Part shown: in pieces, positions 44,494 to 52,444 of the stretch
How positions within the stretch are numbered: the stretch's first letter is position 1
Layout of the letters: every line of letters begins with the position of its first letter
Assembly: GCF_900636535.1 (NCBI RefSeq)
Contig: NZ_LR134289.1
Span: 1 to 64,000, forward strand
Length of the DNA: 64,000 bases
Source: Chryseobacterium gleum
GTDB taxonomy: Bacteria; Bacteroidota; Bacteroidia; Flavobacteriales; Weeksellaceae
Direction of reading: 5' to 3'
The notes under the pieces: model-generated
What the model was told of the DNA's origin: nothing
Database searches by the model: none
The model's input: only the letters and a program-made list of their open reading frames with translations
Translations under genes and position numbers: made by a program

Positions 44494-44514
44494 CATACTA
44501 CAAAATTAAATACC

Positions 44515-44522
44515 TATCTTTG
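44515..44522 (+). promoter_or_regulatory. -7 box of the helicase gene, apparently leaderless
   Basis: TATCTTTG matches TAnnTTTG, and the chosen ATG follows after 4 nt. This supports 44527 rather than the in-frame ATG at 44410. No -33 TTTG at the usual spacing. Confidence 0.55.
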
Positions 44523-44526
44523 CAAA

Positions 44527-45879
44527 ATGGAAAAACTCACTTTTGCAGATTTTGACCTGCCGGTTAAAATTCTTGATGTTTTAGCGGATCTGGAATTATT
44601 TGAACCTACCCCGATTCAGGAGAAGAGCTTAAAACCTATTCTCTCAGGAAGAGATGTAATGGGAATTGCGCAGACCGGAACCGGAAAAACATTAGCCTAT
44701 CTTTTACCCGTTCTGAAAACATGGAAATACAGCAAAACAGGAAATCCAACTGTTTTGGTGCTGGTTCCTACAAGAGAATTGGTGGTGCAGGTAACTGAAA
44801 TTCTTGAGAAGCTTACAGAAAATATTACGGCAAGAGTAATTGGAGTTTACGGTGGAAAGAATATCAATACTCAAAAATTACTGTTCAATGACGGTTGTGA
44901 TATTCTGGTAGGAACACCAGGTAGAGTGATGGACCTTTCCATAGATAATGCTATTTCTCTGAAAGAAGTTCAGAAGCTGATCATTGACGAGTTTGATGAA
45001 ATGCTTAACTTAGGTTTCAGACCACAGCTGACCCACATTTTTGAAATGATGAAAGAGAAGAGACAGAATATTCTTTTCTCTGCAACCATGACAGAAGCGG
45101 TAGATGAAATGCTGGATGTCTATTTTGCCAATCCGGTAGAGATTTCATTGGCTAAATCAGGAACGCCGCTTGAAAAAATTGAACAGATCGGGTACAAGGT
45201 TGAAAACTTTAATACCAAAATCAATTTGCTTGAATATTTGTTGAAGAACGATGCAGATATGTCCAAGGTATTGATTTTTAACAACAATAAAAAGCATGCT
45301 GATTTGCTCTTTACTAAAATTGATGAGCTTTTCCCTGAACAGTTTGACGTGATCCATTCTAACAAATCGCAGAACTACAGGTTGAAAGCGATGAAAAGGT
45401 TCGAAAATGAAGAGATCAGAGGTCTGATTACTACGGACGTAATGGCAAGAGGTCTTGATATTTCCAATATTACCCATGTTATCAATTTTGAAACACCTGA
45501 TATTCCTGAGCAGTATATCCACAGGATCGGTAGAACCGGTAGAGCGGATAAAGAAGGAAAGGCTTTGGTTTTTGTAACTAAAAAAGAAGAACCTTTGATT
45601 CTTGATATTGAGCTGTTAATGGATAAGGAATTGAAATTTAATGAATTCCCGGAAGGCGTTAAGATTAATCCTAACAAAATAGCTTCTGAAAAAGATGAAG
45701 TGGTGATGAAGAATCCTGCACAGGTAAAACTGAATGAAGGGGGAGGAGCATTCCATGAGAAGAAAGCTAAAAACACTAAAGAGAACTGGGGTGGACCTTC
45801 CAAAAGAAAGGCGCCTAAAAAGTTTGGAGCGAACAGAGCTCAGCAGAAAGCAAAATCTAAATCAAAAAGAAAGAAATAA
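44527..45879 (+). CDS. DEAD-box RNA helicase (DEFD variant)
   Basis: 450 residues from 44527; the longer frame from 44410 lacks conserved sequence and overlaps the promoter and repeat. Motifs in order: Q motif PTPIQEKSL, Walker A AQTGTGKT, PTREL, TPGRV, motif II DEFD (in place of DEAD), SAT, and HRIGRTGR. The Lys/Arg-rich C-terminal tail (KSKSKRKK) should bind RNA. Probably acts in ribosome assembly or RNA decay, possibly in cold adaptation. DEFD is a tolerated variant in related bacteria. Confidence 0.93.
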   Translation: MEKLTFADFDLPVKILDVLADLELFEPTPIQEKSLKPILSGRDVMGIAQTGTGKTLAYLLPVLKTWKYSKTGNPTVLVLVPTRELVVQVTEILEKLTENITARVIGVYGGKNINTQKLLFNDGCDILVGTPGRVMDLSIDNAISLKEVQKLIIDEFDEMLNLGFRPQLTHIFEMMKEKRQNILFSATMTEAVDEMLDVYFANPVEISLAKSGTPLEKIEQIGYKVENFNTKINLLEYLLKNDADMSKVLIFNNNKKHADLLFTKIDELFPEQFDVIHSNKSQNYRLKAMKRFENEEIRGLITTDVMARGLDISNITHVINFETPDIPEQYIHRIGRTGRADKEGKALVFVTKKEEPLILDIELLMDKELKFNEFPEGVKINPNKIASEKDEVVMKNPAQVKLNEGGGAFHEKKAKNTKENWGGPSKRKAPKKFGANRAQQKAKSKSKRKK

Positions 45880-45883
45880 AATA

Positions 45884-45918
45884 AAAAAACGATTCCTGAA
45901 AATTGGAATCGTTTTTTT
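45884..45918. terminator. Bidirectional terminator after the helicase gene
   Basis: AAAACGATTCC pairs with GGAATCGTTTT around an A/T loop, with T7 following on the plus strand and A-rich DNA before it. It serves two convergent genes. Confidence 0.85.
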
Positions 45919-45924
45919 ATGATT

Positions 45925-46308
45925 TTAATTATCTTCATCATCTTCATCCAAAAAGTCCAGTTCGTCGTCTCTTTGAACATAATCAGGTGATATACCGGGA
46001 GGATTGAATAGTCCCCACTCATCAACAATATAATGCTTTGGATTAAATCCGGCAACCCAGCCAATAAATAAAAGACGAAAGTCTTCTATCTGGTTGCGGA
46101 TAATCTTATAATATTTGGCATCAGAAAATCCTAAAAATTCAAGCTGATGACCACTCACCATCATCTCACGTGCTGCTTTTCGGATTATTGCTGCATTTTC
46201 CATTTTAATATCATACAGCTTCACGGCTTCAGCACCTGAAATTTTAGCCTGAATTACCATTATATCTTCTAATAAATTAGATTTTAGATGTTGGAGGTAA
46301 TCATTCAT
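45925..46308 (-). CDS. Conserved protein of unknown function, probably a C-terminal part
   Basis: 127 residues: a helical region (LQHLKSNLLEDIMVIQAKIS, KMENAAIIRKAAREMMVSGH, FSDAKYYKIIRNQIEDFRLL) then WVAGFNPKHYIVDEWGLFNP and an acidic tail. Its ATG overlaps the end of a 32-codon ORF (46301-46399) as ATGAATGA. The two read naturally as one protein if one AATG of a tandem AATGAATG is removed, giving FPDDNDYLQHLK. It is therefore likely that the true gene spans 45925-46399 and is frameshifted. Coupled translation could still yield this part. No named family recognised. Confidence 0.65.
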   Translation of the reverse strand: MNDYLQHLKSNLLEDIMVIQAKISGAEAVKLYDIKMENAAIIRKAAREMMVSGHQLEFLGFSDAKYYKIIRNQIEDFRLLFIGWVAGFNPKHYIVDEWGLFNPPGISPDYVQRDDELDFLDEDDEDN

Positions 46309-46399
46309 TATCGTCAGGAAAGAGATCTGTAATAATCCGCAATGTTTTGTAGATCTCTTCAGCCTTTTTATAAATAGGTAAATTCCGATGTTCTTTCAT
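46301..46399 (-). CDS. Short ORF, probable N-terminal part of the frameshifted gene downstream
   Basis: 32 residues: MKEHRNLPIYKKAEEIYKTL then RIITDLFPDDNE. It starts immediately after the stop of the SGNH hydrolase (TAAATG) and ends inside the start of the next ORF. The amphipathic helical character matches the following ORF. It is best explained as the N-terminus of one ~158-residue protein split by a 4-bp duplication. Confidence 0.55.
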   Translation of the reverse strand: MKEHRNLPIYKKAEEIYKTLRIITDLFPDDNE

Positions 46400-47056
46400 T
46401 TATTTCAAATAAGGAGTAATCACTTTAGCCCAGATCTTATATCCTTCCGGCTTAAAGTGAAGCATATCTTCCACAAAAATATCTTTTCTTACATTTCCGT
46501 TAGCATCTTCCATGGCTTTTGTAATGTCAATGAATTCAGCATTAGGTTGCTTTTTCATAAAAGCAGCGATCTTTTTGTTGGCAACTTTCATTTGAGGCCA
46601 GATCACTTCTCTGCTCGGCGAATACTTGATTGAGATATAATCTACTTCAATATCAGGAAATCTTTCACGTATTTTTTTGTAGAAAGCTTTAAATCGGTCT
46701 ACAACCACTTTTGCTTTCAGCTGATGATTGTCTGCAAAATCATTTTCCCCACAATAAATAACAATCTGCTTAGGCTGATAAGGTGCTAAAAGATCATCAG
46801 CAAAATAATTGAGGTCAGTAAGTCTGGAACCTCCAAATCCTCTATTAATAATTGTTTTGCCGGGAAAATAATCTGCTACATCAGTCCATTTGGTAAAAGA
46901 GGAGCTTCCGATGAAAAGAATGGCATCTTTTGGGGGCGGGTTTTGCTGGTCCTGCTTTTTAAACTCCTGGATGTCCTGCCAGTACATCGGTTTTTTCTCC
47001 TGAGAAAAAGCAATAGCAAAATACAGCAATAAGAATGCTGATAGAATCTTCTTCAT
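46400..47056 (-). CDS. SGNH/GDSL family hydrolase
   Basis: 218 residues with a signal peptide to about residue 18 (AIAFSQ). The SGNH blocks are all present: block I LFIGSSSF (Ser nucleophile), block II GFGGSRL, block III CGENDFADN and block V DMLHFKPEGY (Asp and His). A secreted esterase or acetylhydrolase acting on lipids or acetylated glycans is likely. The next gene starts directly after its stop codon. Confidence 0.92.
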   Translation of the reverse strand: MKKILSAFLLLYFAIAFSQEKKPMYWQDIQEFKKQDQQNPPPKDAILFIGSSSFTKWTDVADYFPGKTIINRGFGGSRLTDLNYFADDLLAPYQPKQIVIYCGENDFADNHQLKAKVVVDRFKAFYKKIRERFPDIEVDYISIKYSPSREVIWPQMKVANKKIAAFMKKQPNAEFIDITKAMEDANGNVRKDIFVEDMLHFKPEGYKIWAKVITPYLK

Positions 47057-47088
47057 TATATTCAGTTTTAAATTAAGATATAAAAATA

Positions 47089-47115
47089 ATAAAAAACTCC
47101 CGATTAGCGGGAGTC
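47089..47115 (-). terminator. Terminator of the lipoprotein gene
   Basis: ACTCCCG (47096-47102) pairs with CGGGAGT (47108-47114); on the minus strand it runs into T6. It lies just after the stop of the 47122 gene. Confidence 0.8.
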
Positions 47116-47121
47116 TATGAT

Positions 47122-47583
47122 TTATCTTTTGTAAGTAACGTAAGCAACTTCAGGAATTTTGTCTCCATCCATATCAAAGTTTCCGAATTGCTGGGCAAGC
47201 CTTAGTTCTTTGCTTGTCAGAACATCCACTCTGTAGTCAGCTGTTCCTTCATCACCAAGCTTAATACCCAGAATTTTTGTGTCTGCATCATAAGTGTACC
47301 TTCCTTCACTTTTCTGATCCATCTGACAATCTGCTCCTGTTCCCGTATATGCCGTATAGCTTACGTAATAATCCGTTCTCAGGAAAAGTGTGTTTTTGGC
47401 TGCGCATCCGGTATTCGGATAGGAAAAAAGTACTGTTTTATTATCTTTTCCTGAAATTATTTCCTTTTTTACTTCCTTCCAGTCTCCCTTCATAATCTCC
47501 ATATCGTAAGCTTCCAGGTTGTCATCTTTACAAGAAGTAAGTGCAAGGGCAGAAAAGGTAAATAAAAGTAGTTGTTTTTTCAT
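47122..47583 (-). CDS. Lipocalin-like lipoprotein of unknown function
   Basis: 153 residues with a lipoprotein signal MKKQLLLFTFSALALTSC (Cys 18). The start two codons upstream (47589) is an alternative. The mature protein begins with a MKGDWKEVKKEI segment and has a strand-rich pattern with paired Cys (CAAKN, GADCQM), as in small lipocalin-like outer membrane lipoproteins. It is a single gene with its own terminator. No specific ligand inferred. Confidence 0.72.
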   Translation of the reverse strand: MKKQLLLFTFSALALTSCKDDNLEAYDMEIMKGDWKEVKKEIISGKDNKTVLFSYPNTGCAAKNTLFLRTDYYVSYTAYTGTGADCQMDQKSEGRYTYDADTKILGIKLGDEGTADYRVDVLTSKELRLAQQFGNFDMDGDKIPEVAYVTYKR

Positions 47584-47696
47584 TTTCACAAATTTAAGAA
47601 TATGCTAAAATATAAATAAATTTGAAATATCTGTAATGAAATAATGATTTTTTAAACAAATGTTTGTAAATTAAATAATTTTATAGAGGTTGAAAT

Positions 47697-47793
47697 GCGG
47701 GATGCGGGTTTCGGGTTATCTATTTTCACTTTGAAAGTGAATATGAATTAAAATAAATGTTATCCTCCAGTCCCGAATCCGGCACCCCGAATT
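47697..47793. repeat. GC-rich foldback repeat in the gap after the alcohol dehydrogenase gene
   Basis: GCGGGATGCGGGTTTCGGG (from 47697) is complemented approximately by CCCGAATCCGGCACCCCG (to 47790). In between is a TTTTCACTTTGAAAGTGAA hairpin. Resembles the C-rich block at 43784. Confidence 0.5.
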
Positions 47794-47796
47794 CTT

Positions 47797-48960
47797 TTAA
47801 TAGCTCATCTCCACAATCTTATAAGCGTCTTGCGGAGTCAGTTTTTTATACTCACCAAGACCCAGCCAGTTTCTGTCTGTAAAAGCTTTTTCAACCTTTT
47901 CGGCTGTTCCTTTAAAGTCATCCGTGTATTCAGAAAGTCTGGTTTTGATATGAAGGCTGTGGAAGAATTTTTCCAGTTTTTTGATACCCAATTCTGCTTT
48001 TTCTTCTACACTTCCATCTTTGATTCCCCAAACCCTTTCTGCATACTGAGCCAGTTTTCCTTTTTTATCTTCAAAGTTATAACGGTAATGCGACGGAGCA
48101 ATAATAGCCAGTGTTCTGGCGTGGTCAATACCAAAATAAGCTGTCAGTTCGTGACCCATTGCATGCACCGCCCAGTCGGTAATCACTCCTTTCTGGATCA
48201 GTCCGTTCAAGGCCATTGTACAGCACCACATAAAGTTTCCGGCAGCATCGTAGTTGAAATCATCAGCCAATACTTTAGGAGCCGTTTCCTGAAGGCTGAT
48301 CAGAATACTTTCTGCAATTCTTTCCTGAAGGTCAGCCGAAGAAGGAGCCGTCATATATTGTTCCAGAACGTGAGTGTAGGCATCTGTAATTCCATTCACA
48401 ATCTGATTTTTTGGGATAGATCTGATCACTTCCGGGTCCAGTACAGAAAACTGCGGGAAAAGTCCCGGTCCTCCTGAAGACAGTTTTTCATTGGTTTCTC
48501 TTCTTGAGATCACATATCCGGAATTCATCTCAGAACCGGTTGCCGGAAGAGTTAAGATACTTCCGAATGGCATTCCTTCACCTTCAAAAGTCCGTACAGA
48601 TTTTCTCAGAATATCCCATGGTTCGCCATCATAATTGGCAGCTGCAGAAAGGAATTTCGTTCCGTCAATCACAGATCCTCCACCTACTGCAAGAAGGTAA
48701 GTGATGTTTTTTTCTTTAATAAAGCTTAACGCATTCATCAGTACTTCATACTCCGGATTGGCCGGCACTCCGCCGAATTCGTACACTTCATGGTCTGTCA
48801 AAGCTTCTTTTACCTGGTCGTATACACCATTGTTTTTGATGCTTCCACCACCGTAAATCATTAAGATTCTTGCGTCTTTAGGAATTTCTTTGGAAATTTT
48901 CGCGATTTCGCCTTTTCCGAAAAGTATTTTTGTTGGGTTTTTAAACTCGAAATTAAGCAT
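47797..48960 (-). CDS. Iron-containing alcohol dehydrogenase (YqhD/BDH-like)
   Basis: 387 residues. The NAD(P)-binding domain has GGGSIKNNGVYDQV and VGGGSVIDGTKF. The helical metal domain has LPATGSEMNSGYVI, then AMGHELTAYFGIDHARTLAI with the metal-binding His residues. Length and the N-terminal NFEFKNPTKILFGKGEI match the YqhD/butanol dehydrogenase branch, which reduces diverse aldehydes with NADPH. Probably cytosolic aldehyde detoxification. Single gene, transcribed away from the HxlR region. Confidence 0.93.
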   Translation of the reverse strand: MLNFEFKNPTKILFGKGEIAKISKEIPKDARILMIYGGGSIKNNGVYDQVKEALTDHEVYEFGGVPANPEYEVLMNALSFIKEKNITYLLAVGGGSVIDGTKFLSAAANYDGEPWDILRKSVRTFEGEGMPFGSILTLPATGSEMNSGYVISRRETNEKLSSGGPGLFPQFSVLDPEVIRSIPKNQIVNGITDAYTHVLEQYMTAPSSADLQERIAESILISLQETAPKVLADDFNYDAAGNFMWCCTMALNGLIQKGVITDWAVHAMGHELTAYFGIDHARTLAIIAPSHYRYNFEDKKGKLAQYAERVWGIKDGSVEEKAELGIKKLEKFFHSLHIKTRLSEYTDDFKGTAEKVEKAFTDRNWLGLGEYKKLTPQDAYKIVEMSY

Positions 48961-49085
48961 TGTTCTAAATTTATTTTAAGTCAAATGTACGGAATGAAAA
49001 AGGAAAAGAGAGTTAATGAAATTTTAAAATTGCTATCACTCATTTTTATGAAAGCTATTATTTTTTTTTATTTTTGAAGATTATA

Positions 49086-49493
49086 TTAAACTTCTGATGA
49101 AAGATAAGCTTTTGCTCTCTTTATAAAACCTTCCTTATCCTTTTTAATATCCTCAATAAGCTTTTTACGGTCATCAGGAATAGTCAAATACTGATCTCCC
49201 CAAAGATTAATTTCTACAATTACGGGAATAAGATCTATTCCTTTCTGAGTCAGAAAATACAGAATCTTCAACTTACTGTCCGGATGATCTTTTTTATCAA
49301 TAATGCCATTATCCAGTAGATTCTGAAGCTTAGATGCCAGGATATTGGTCGCTATTTTTTCGTCTGCTTTCAGAAAGTCACCATAGGTACATTCCTTTTT
49401 CAGCATAAGATCTCTTATAATAAGCAGTGACCACTTATCGCCCCACATTTCCAGTGAACAGCTAATGGGGCAGTCTGATCTTTTTTTACTCAT
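49086..49493 (-). CDS. HxlR family winged-helix transcriptional regulator
   Basis: 135 residues: MSKKRSDCPISCSLEMWGDKWSLLIIRDLM (split: SDCPISCSLEMWGDKW, SLLIIRDLM) is the HxlR/DUF24 signature, followed by ATNILASKLQNLLDNGIIDK as the wing-helix region. C8 and C12 stand at the positions where HypR/YodB-type members sense disulfide or electrophile stress. It is divergent from lpdA over 99 bp that contain a perfect 10-bp inverted repeat, so it probably represses or activates both. The signal is unknown. Confidence 0.9.
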   Translation of the reverse strand: MSKKRSDCPISCSLEMWGDKWSLLIIRDLMLKKECTYGDFLKADEKIATNILASKLQNLLDNGIIDKKDHPDSKLKILYFLTQKGIDLIPVIVEINLWGDQYLTIPDDRKKLIEDIKKDKEGFIKRAKAYLSSEV

Positions 49494-49514
49494 TTTGTTA
49501 ATTTTAAAAATAAT

Positions 49515-49563
49515 ACTTGCAAAATGAAAGTGTTTGTTTTAATTTTGCTTTTGTTTTGCAAGT
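49515..49563. promoter_or_regulatory. Candidate HxlR operator between hxlR and lpdA
   Basis: ACTTGCAAAA (49515-49524) and TTTTGCAAGT (49554-49563) are perfect reverse complements 29 nt apart, centred in the divergent intergenic region. The left arm continues into ATGAAAGT, adding ACTT/AAGT symmetry. HxlR proteins are dimers that bind such sites. Confidence 0.55.
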
Positions 49564-49592
49564 AAATTTAATTAAAAAAAGTAATAAATCAA

Positions 49593-50993
49593 ATGGATCA
49601 ATATGACATTGCCGTAATTGGCTCAGGGCCCGGAGGATATGTAGCTGCTATAAGAAGTGCCCAGTTGGGGTATAAAACAGTAATTGTAGAAAAGTATGAT
49701 ACATTGGGAGGAACGTGTACCAATGTGGGATGTATTCCTACTAAAGCTTTACTGGACAGCACCCATCATTATGCAGAAGCACACCATAAATTCAATGAAC
49801 ATGGCATCAGGCTTGATACAATAGAGCTTGATTTCTCTCAGATGTACAGGAGGAAAGCAGATGTCGTTTCAAAAAATACCGGAGGTCTCGATTTTTTAAT
49901 GAATAAAAATAAAATTACCCGGTTAAAAGGAACGGCAAGTTTTATTAATAATTCTACGATAAAAGTTGCAAACGATTCTGAAATTAAAGAAATTACGGCA
50001 CAATATTATATCATTGCGACGGGTTCAAAACCATCAAGCATTCCCGGAGTTGAAATTGACAAACAAAGAATCATTACCTCTACGGAAGCTTTATCCCTGA
50101 AGGAAAAGCCGGAATCTATGGTGATTATCGGAGGAGGCGTAATAGGAGTGGAAATGGCTTCTATTTTTAACCGTATCGGAACAAAAGTTACCATTCTGGA
50201 ATATGCAGACCACCTGATTGCTGCAATGGATCATGAGCTTGGAAAGAGCCTGCAGAAAATCCTGAAAAAAGATGGAGTTGAAATCCGTCTCAATCAGGCG
50301 GTTTATAAAACTGAAAATACAGGTTCTGCCGCTAAGGTGTTTTTTAAAGATCAAAACGGAACAGAAGGAGCGCTGGAAGCAGATTATGTATTGGTAGCTG
50401 TGGGAAGAAGTCCGTATGTAAAAGGTCTTGGTCTTGAAAATACAGATGTACAGCTTAATGAGAGAGGGTTCATTAAAGTGAATGAAAACAATCAGACTTC
50501 CGTCTCCAATATCTATGCAATAGGTGATGTTATCGGCGGTGCGATGCTGGCTCACAAAGCTGAGGAAGAAGGTGTTTTGGTGGCAGAAACGATCAACGGA
50601 CAAAACCGTCACATTCATTACAACCGTATTCCTTCAGTGGTCTATACATGGCCGGAAGTGGCTTCAGTAGGATCTACGGAAGAATACCTGAAAAAAAACA
50701 ATATAGCTTACAATGTCGGAAAATTCCCGTTTTCTGCCAGTGCAAGGGCCCGGGCGTCAATGGACATGGAAGGCTTTGCTAAAGTTTTGGTAGATCCGAA
50801 GTATGGAGAAGTTTTGGGTGTCCATATCATTGGTGCCAGAGCTGCCGATCTGATTGCACAAGGTGTTATTGCCCAGGAATATGAAGTGACCGCAGAAGAC
50901 ATGTTCCGCATTTCCTATGCCCATCCAACCTATTCTGAAACGTTGAAGGAAGCTTATCTGATAGCTTCCGGACAGGGAGCTGTCAATATATAA
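49593..50993 (+). CDS. lpdA: Dihydrolipoyl dehydrogenase
   Basis: 466 residues. This flavoprotein reoxidises dihydrolipoamide in 2-oxoacid dehydrogenase or glycine cleavage complexes with NAD. The FAD motif is VIGSGPGGYVAAIRSAQLG (6-24), the redox disulfide is GGTCTNVGCIPTKA (about 40-53, CX4C), the NAD motif is VIIGGGVIGVEMASIF and the His-Glu pair lies in YAHPTYSETLKEA near the C-terminus. All catalytic residues are intact. No E1 or E2 gene is adjacent, and the divergent neighbour is an HxlR regulator, so this may be a stress-regulated copy. Confidence 0.95.
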   Translation: MDQYDIAVIGSGPGGYVAAIRSAQLGYKTVIVEKYDTLGGTCTNVGCIPTKALLDSTHHYAEAHHKFNEHGIRLDTIELDFSQMYRRKADVVSKNTGGLDFLMNKNKITRLKGTASFINNSTIKVANDSEIKEITAQYYIIATGSKPSSIPGVEIDKQRIITSTEALSLKEKPESMVIIGGGVIGVEMASIFNRIGTKVTILEYADHLIAAMDHELGKSLQKILKKDGVEIRLNQAVYKTENTGSAAKVFFKDQNGTEGALEADYVLVAVGRSPYVKGLGLENTDVQLNERGFIKVNENNQTSVSNIYAIGDVIGGAMLAHKAEEEGVLVAETINGQNRHIHYNRIPSVVYTWPEVASVGSTEEYLKKNNIAYNVGKFPFSASARARASMDMEGFAKVLVDPKYGEVLGVHIIGARAADLIAQGVIAQEYEVTAEDMFRISYAHPTYSETLKEAYLIASGQGAVNI

Positions 50994-50996
50994 AAA

Positions 50997-51133
50997 TTAA
51001 ACCATTAAGGTTAATGAAGATAAGAAAGATAGTTAAGATCCATCTCTGATGGAAAAATAAAGCACATCGCTAAAAAATAGCTTTCGTTTTTACCCTTAAG
51101 TACTCTTAACAGCTTAAAACCTTAATGGTTTAA
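50997..51133. repeat. Foldback repeat with perfect 16-bp ends
   Basis: TTAAACCATTAAGGTT (50997-51012) and AACCTTAATGGTTTAA (51118-51133) are perfect reverse complements separated by 105 nt. The interior has further partial symmetry, such as GTTAAGATCC and CTTAAGTACTCTTAAC. It fills most of the 179-bp gap between convergent genes and may act as a bidirectional terminator or a mobile palindromic element. Confidence 0.75.
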
Positions 51134-51172
51134 AATAAGATTTTCAATTTTAAGTATTTTCACAATCATCAT

Positions 51173-51778
51173 TTACAATATAGAACAGTTTTCATCTTTT
51201 GCATAGACCCCATTGCTCTTTGCCTCCAGTTTTCCGGTTTTTCTGTTGATTTTAACTAAAAAAGACTCCTTTACAACCGGACAGCCTTTAGACTGCATCA
51301 GGTACATGGAAATATGGCGGTCTTCAATTTTATAAGCCCCGGTAAAGCGGTTGTTGGTATCCACCGAATAGCCATAGGTTTTTGCCAGTAAAATAGCTTC
51401 AGGAAGATTATCCACAGTTCCGATAAAGTCTCTTAACTGCTGTTCACTCGAAAAATAAACCGATCTTTCATTCTTACATGCAAGAATATATGAAAAACAA
51501 TTGTTACCAATACATTTCTGGAAAAAACCTCTTTCAGGAACAGGTTCATTGATCGTCATGAAGTCGGGAGCCTGGCTTTCATAGATCACAGCTTTTTCAT
51601 AGTCCATATCGTTGCTGAGGACACGCCAGTAAGCATACTCTTTATCCGGCACAATGAACGGGTAGAGATATTCTGTAGTATCAAGAATGTCGGGAATTTT
51701 TTTATAATCATCAGGAACCTTGATCTGGCTGTATAGAAGATTAGAGAAGATCAGGGAAAATGTGATGATGGTTTTCAT
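51173..51778 (-). CDS. Secreted protein of unknown function
   Basis: 201 residues from the ATG at 51778, which gives a signal peptide MKTIITFSLIFSNLLYSQ. The upstream ATG at 51829 overlaps the preceding gene's stop and precedes the signal with polar sequence. Conserved-looking features are a Cys pair (KCIGNNCFSYILACKN), DNNRFTGAYKIEDRHISMYL and a C-terminal KINRKTGKLEAKSNG strand repeat. No family recognised. Likely an operon with the lipoprotein gene upstream. Confidence 0.7.
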   Translation of the reverse strand: MKTIITFSLIFSNLLYSQIKVPDDYKKIPDILDTTEYLYPFIVPDKEYAYWRVLSNDMDYEKAVIYESQAPDFMTINEPVPERGFFQKCIGNNCFSYILACKNERSVYFSSEQQLRDFIGTVDNLPEAILLAKTYGYSVDTNNRFTGAYKIEDRHISMYLMQSKGCPVVKESFLVKINRKTGKLEAKSNGVYAKDENCSIL

Positions 51779-51815
51779 AAAGAATGTGTTTCCAGGTACA
51801 AATTTAGAAAGAGAA

Positions 51816-52220
51816 TTATTCCAATACAATTTTATAATATCCTTTTTCGTCAGTTACATCAAAATTTATTCCGGTAAAAGTCAGCTTATTGATTTGATAG
51901 CCATCACAGCCTCCTTTAAATTCAGATGACTGGATTGAAAAATCAAGGTTTTTGATATTAGAATAAAACTTATAGTTTTTTGTTCCGTTATAGGCTCCTA
52001 CATTTTCCAGAATAACCTTGTTGTCCGATGTTTTGCTTAGCTGTACATTCATATTATTTTCATCCTGAACCGAATAGCTGGTCAGTGTCCCGTTGGCAAT
52101 GAGGTTTTCATTGTCAGAATTCACGAATTCAAATATGATGGGTAATGGCGCATTGTAACAATCCTTTTCACAGGATATCAACAGAAACGTCATAAGTAAG
52201 AAAATAAAAGTTTTTTTCAT
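51816..52220 (-). CDS. Lipoprotein of unknown function
   Basis: 134 residues with a lipoprotein signal MKKTFIFLLMTFLLISC (Cys 17). The mature part is strand-rich (PIIFEFVNSDNENL, GTLTSYSVQDENN) and ends with NKLTFTGINFDVTDEKGYYK, resembling small beta-sandwich lipoproteins common in Flavobacteria. It ends 37 nt before the start of the secreted protein gene on the same strand. No function assigned. Confidence 0.7.
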   Translation of the reverse strand: MKKTFIFLLMTFLLISCEKDCYNAPLPIIFEFVNSDNENLIANGTLTSYSVQDENNMNVQLSKTSDNKVILENVGAYNGTKNYKFYSNIKNLDFSIQSSEFKGGCDGYQINKLTFTGINFDVTDEKGYYKIVLE

Positions 52221-52431
52221 AGATTATGGATGGTATTGAGAGTAAAATTAATCAAAATTATATTAAACCTGAGTTTTTAAAAAGAATCTCTGTATTGTCA
52301 AAAGCTGCACAAAATATTTCATGGTTAAATCATGCTTTTGACCTGAAAAATTATTTAAAAAATTTAAAAAATTTTTTGATTTTCACCCTTAATTTTTGTC
52401 ATTTGTCAATCCAACTAATTTGAAAATCGCT

Positions 52432-52439
52432 TACATTTG
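52432..52439 (+). promoter_or_regulatory. -7 box of ppc, apparently leaderless
   Basis: TACATTTG matches TAnnTTTG and the ATG is 5 nt further on. TTTG at 52402-52405 lies 26 nt upstream, longer than the usual spacer. Confidence 0.55.
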
Positions 52440-52444
52440 TTACT

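Noticed and set aside
44410-44526. N-terminal extension of the helicase (MLIHLSVSLYIQK...)
   Set aside because: It translates a repeat element and the promoter box and has no helicase homology; ATG 44527 follows the promoter directly.
48501-48704. Plus-strand ORFs within the alcohol dehydrogenase gene
   Set aside because: They are antisense shadows of a strongly conserved enzyme, have no promoter and no recognisable protein pattern.
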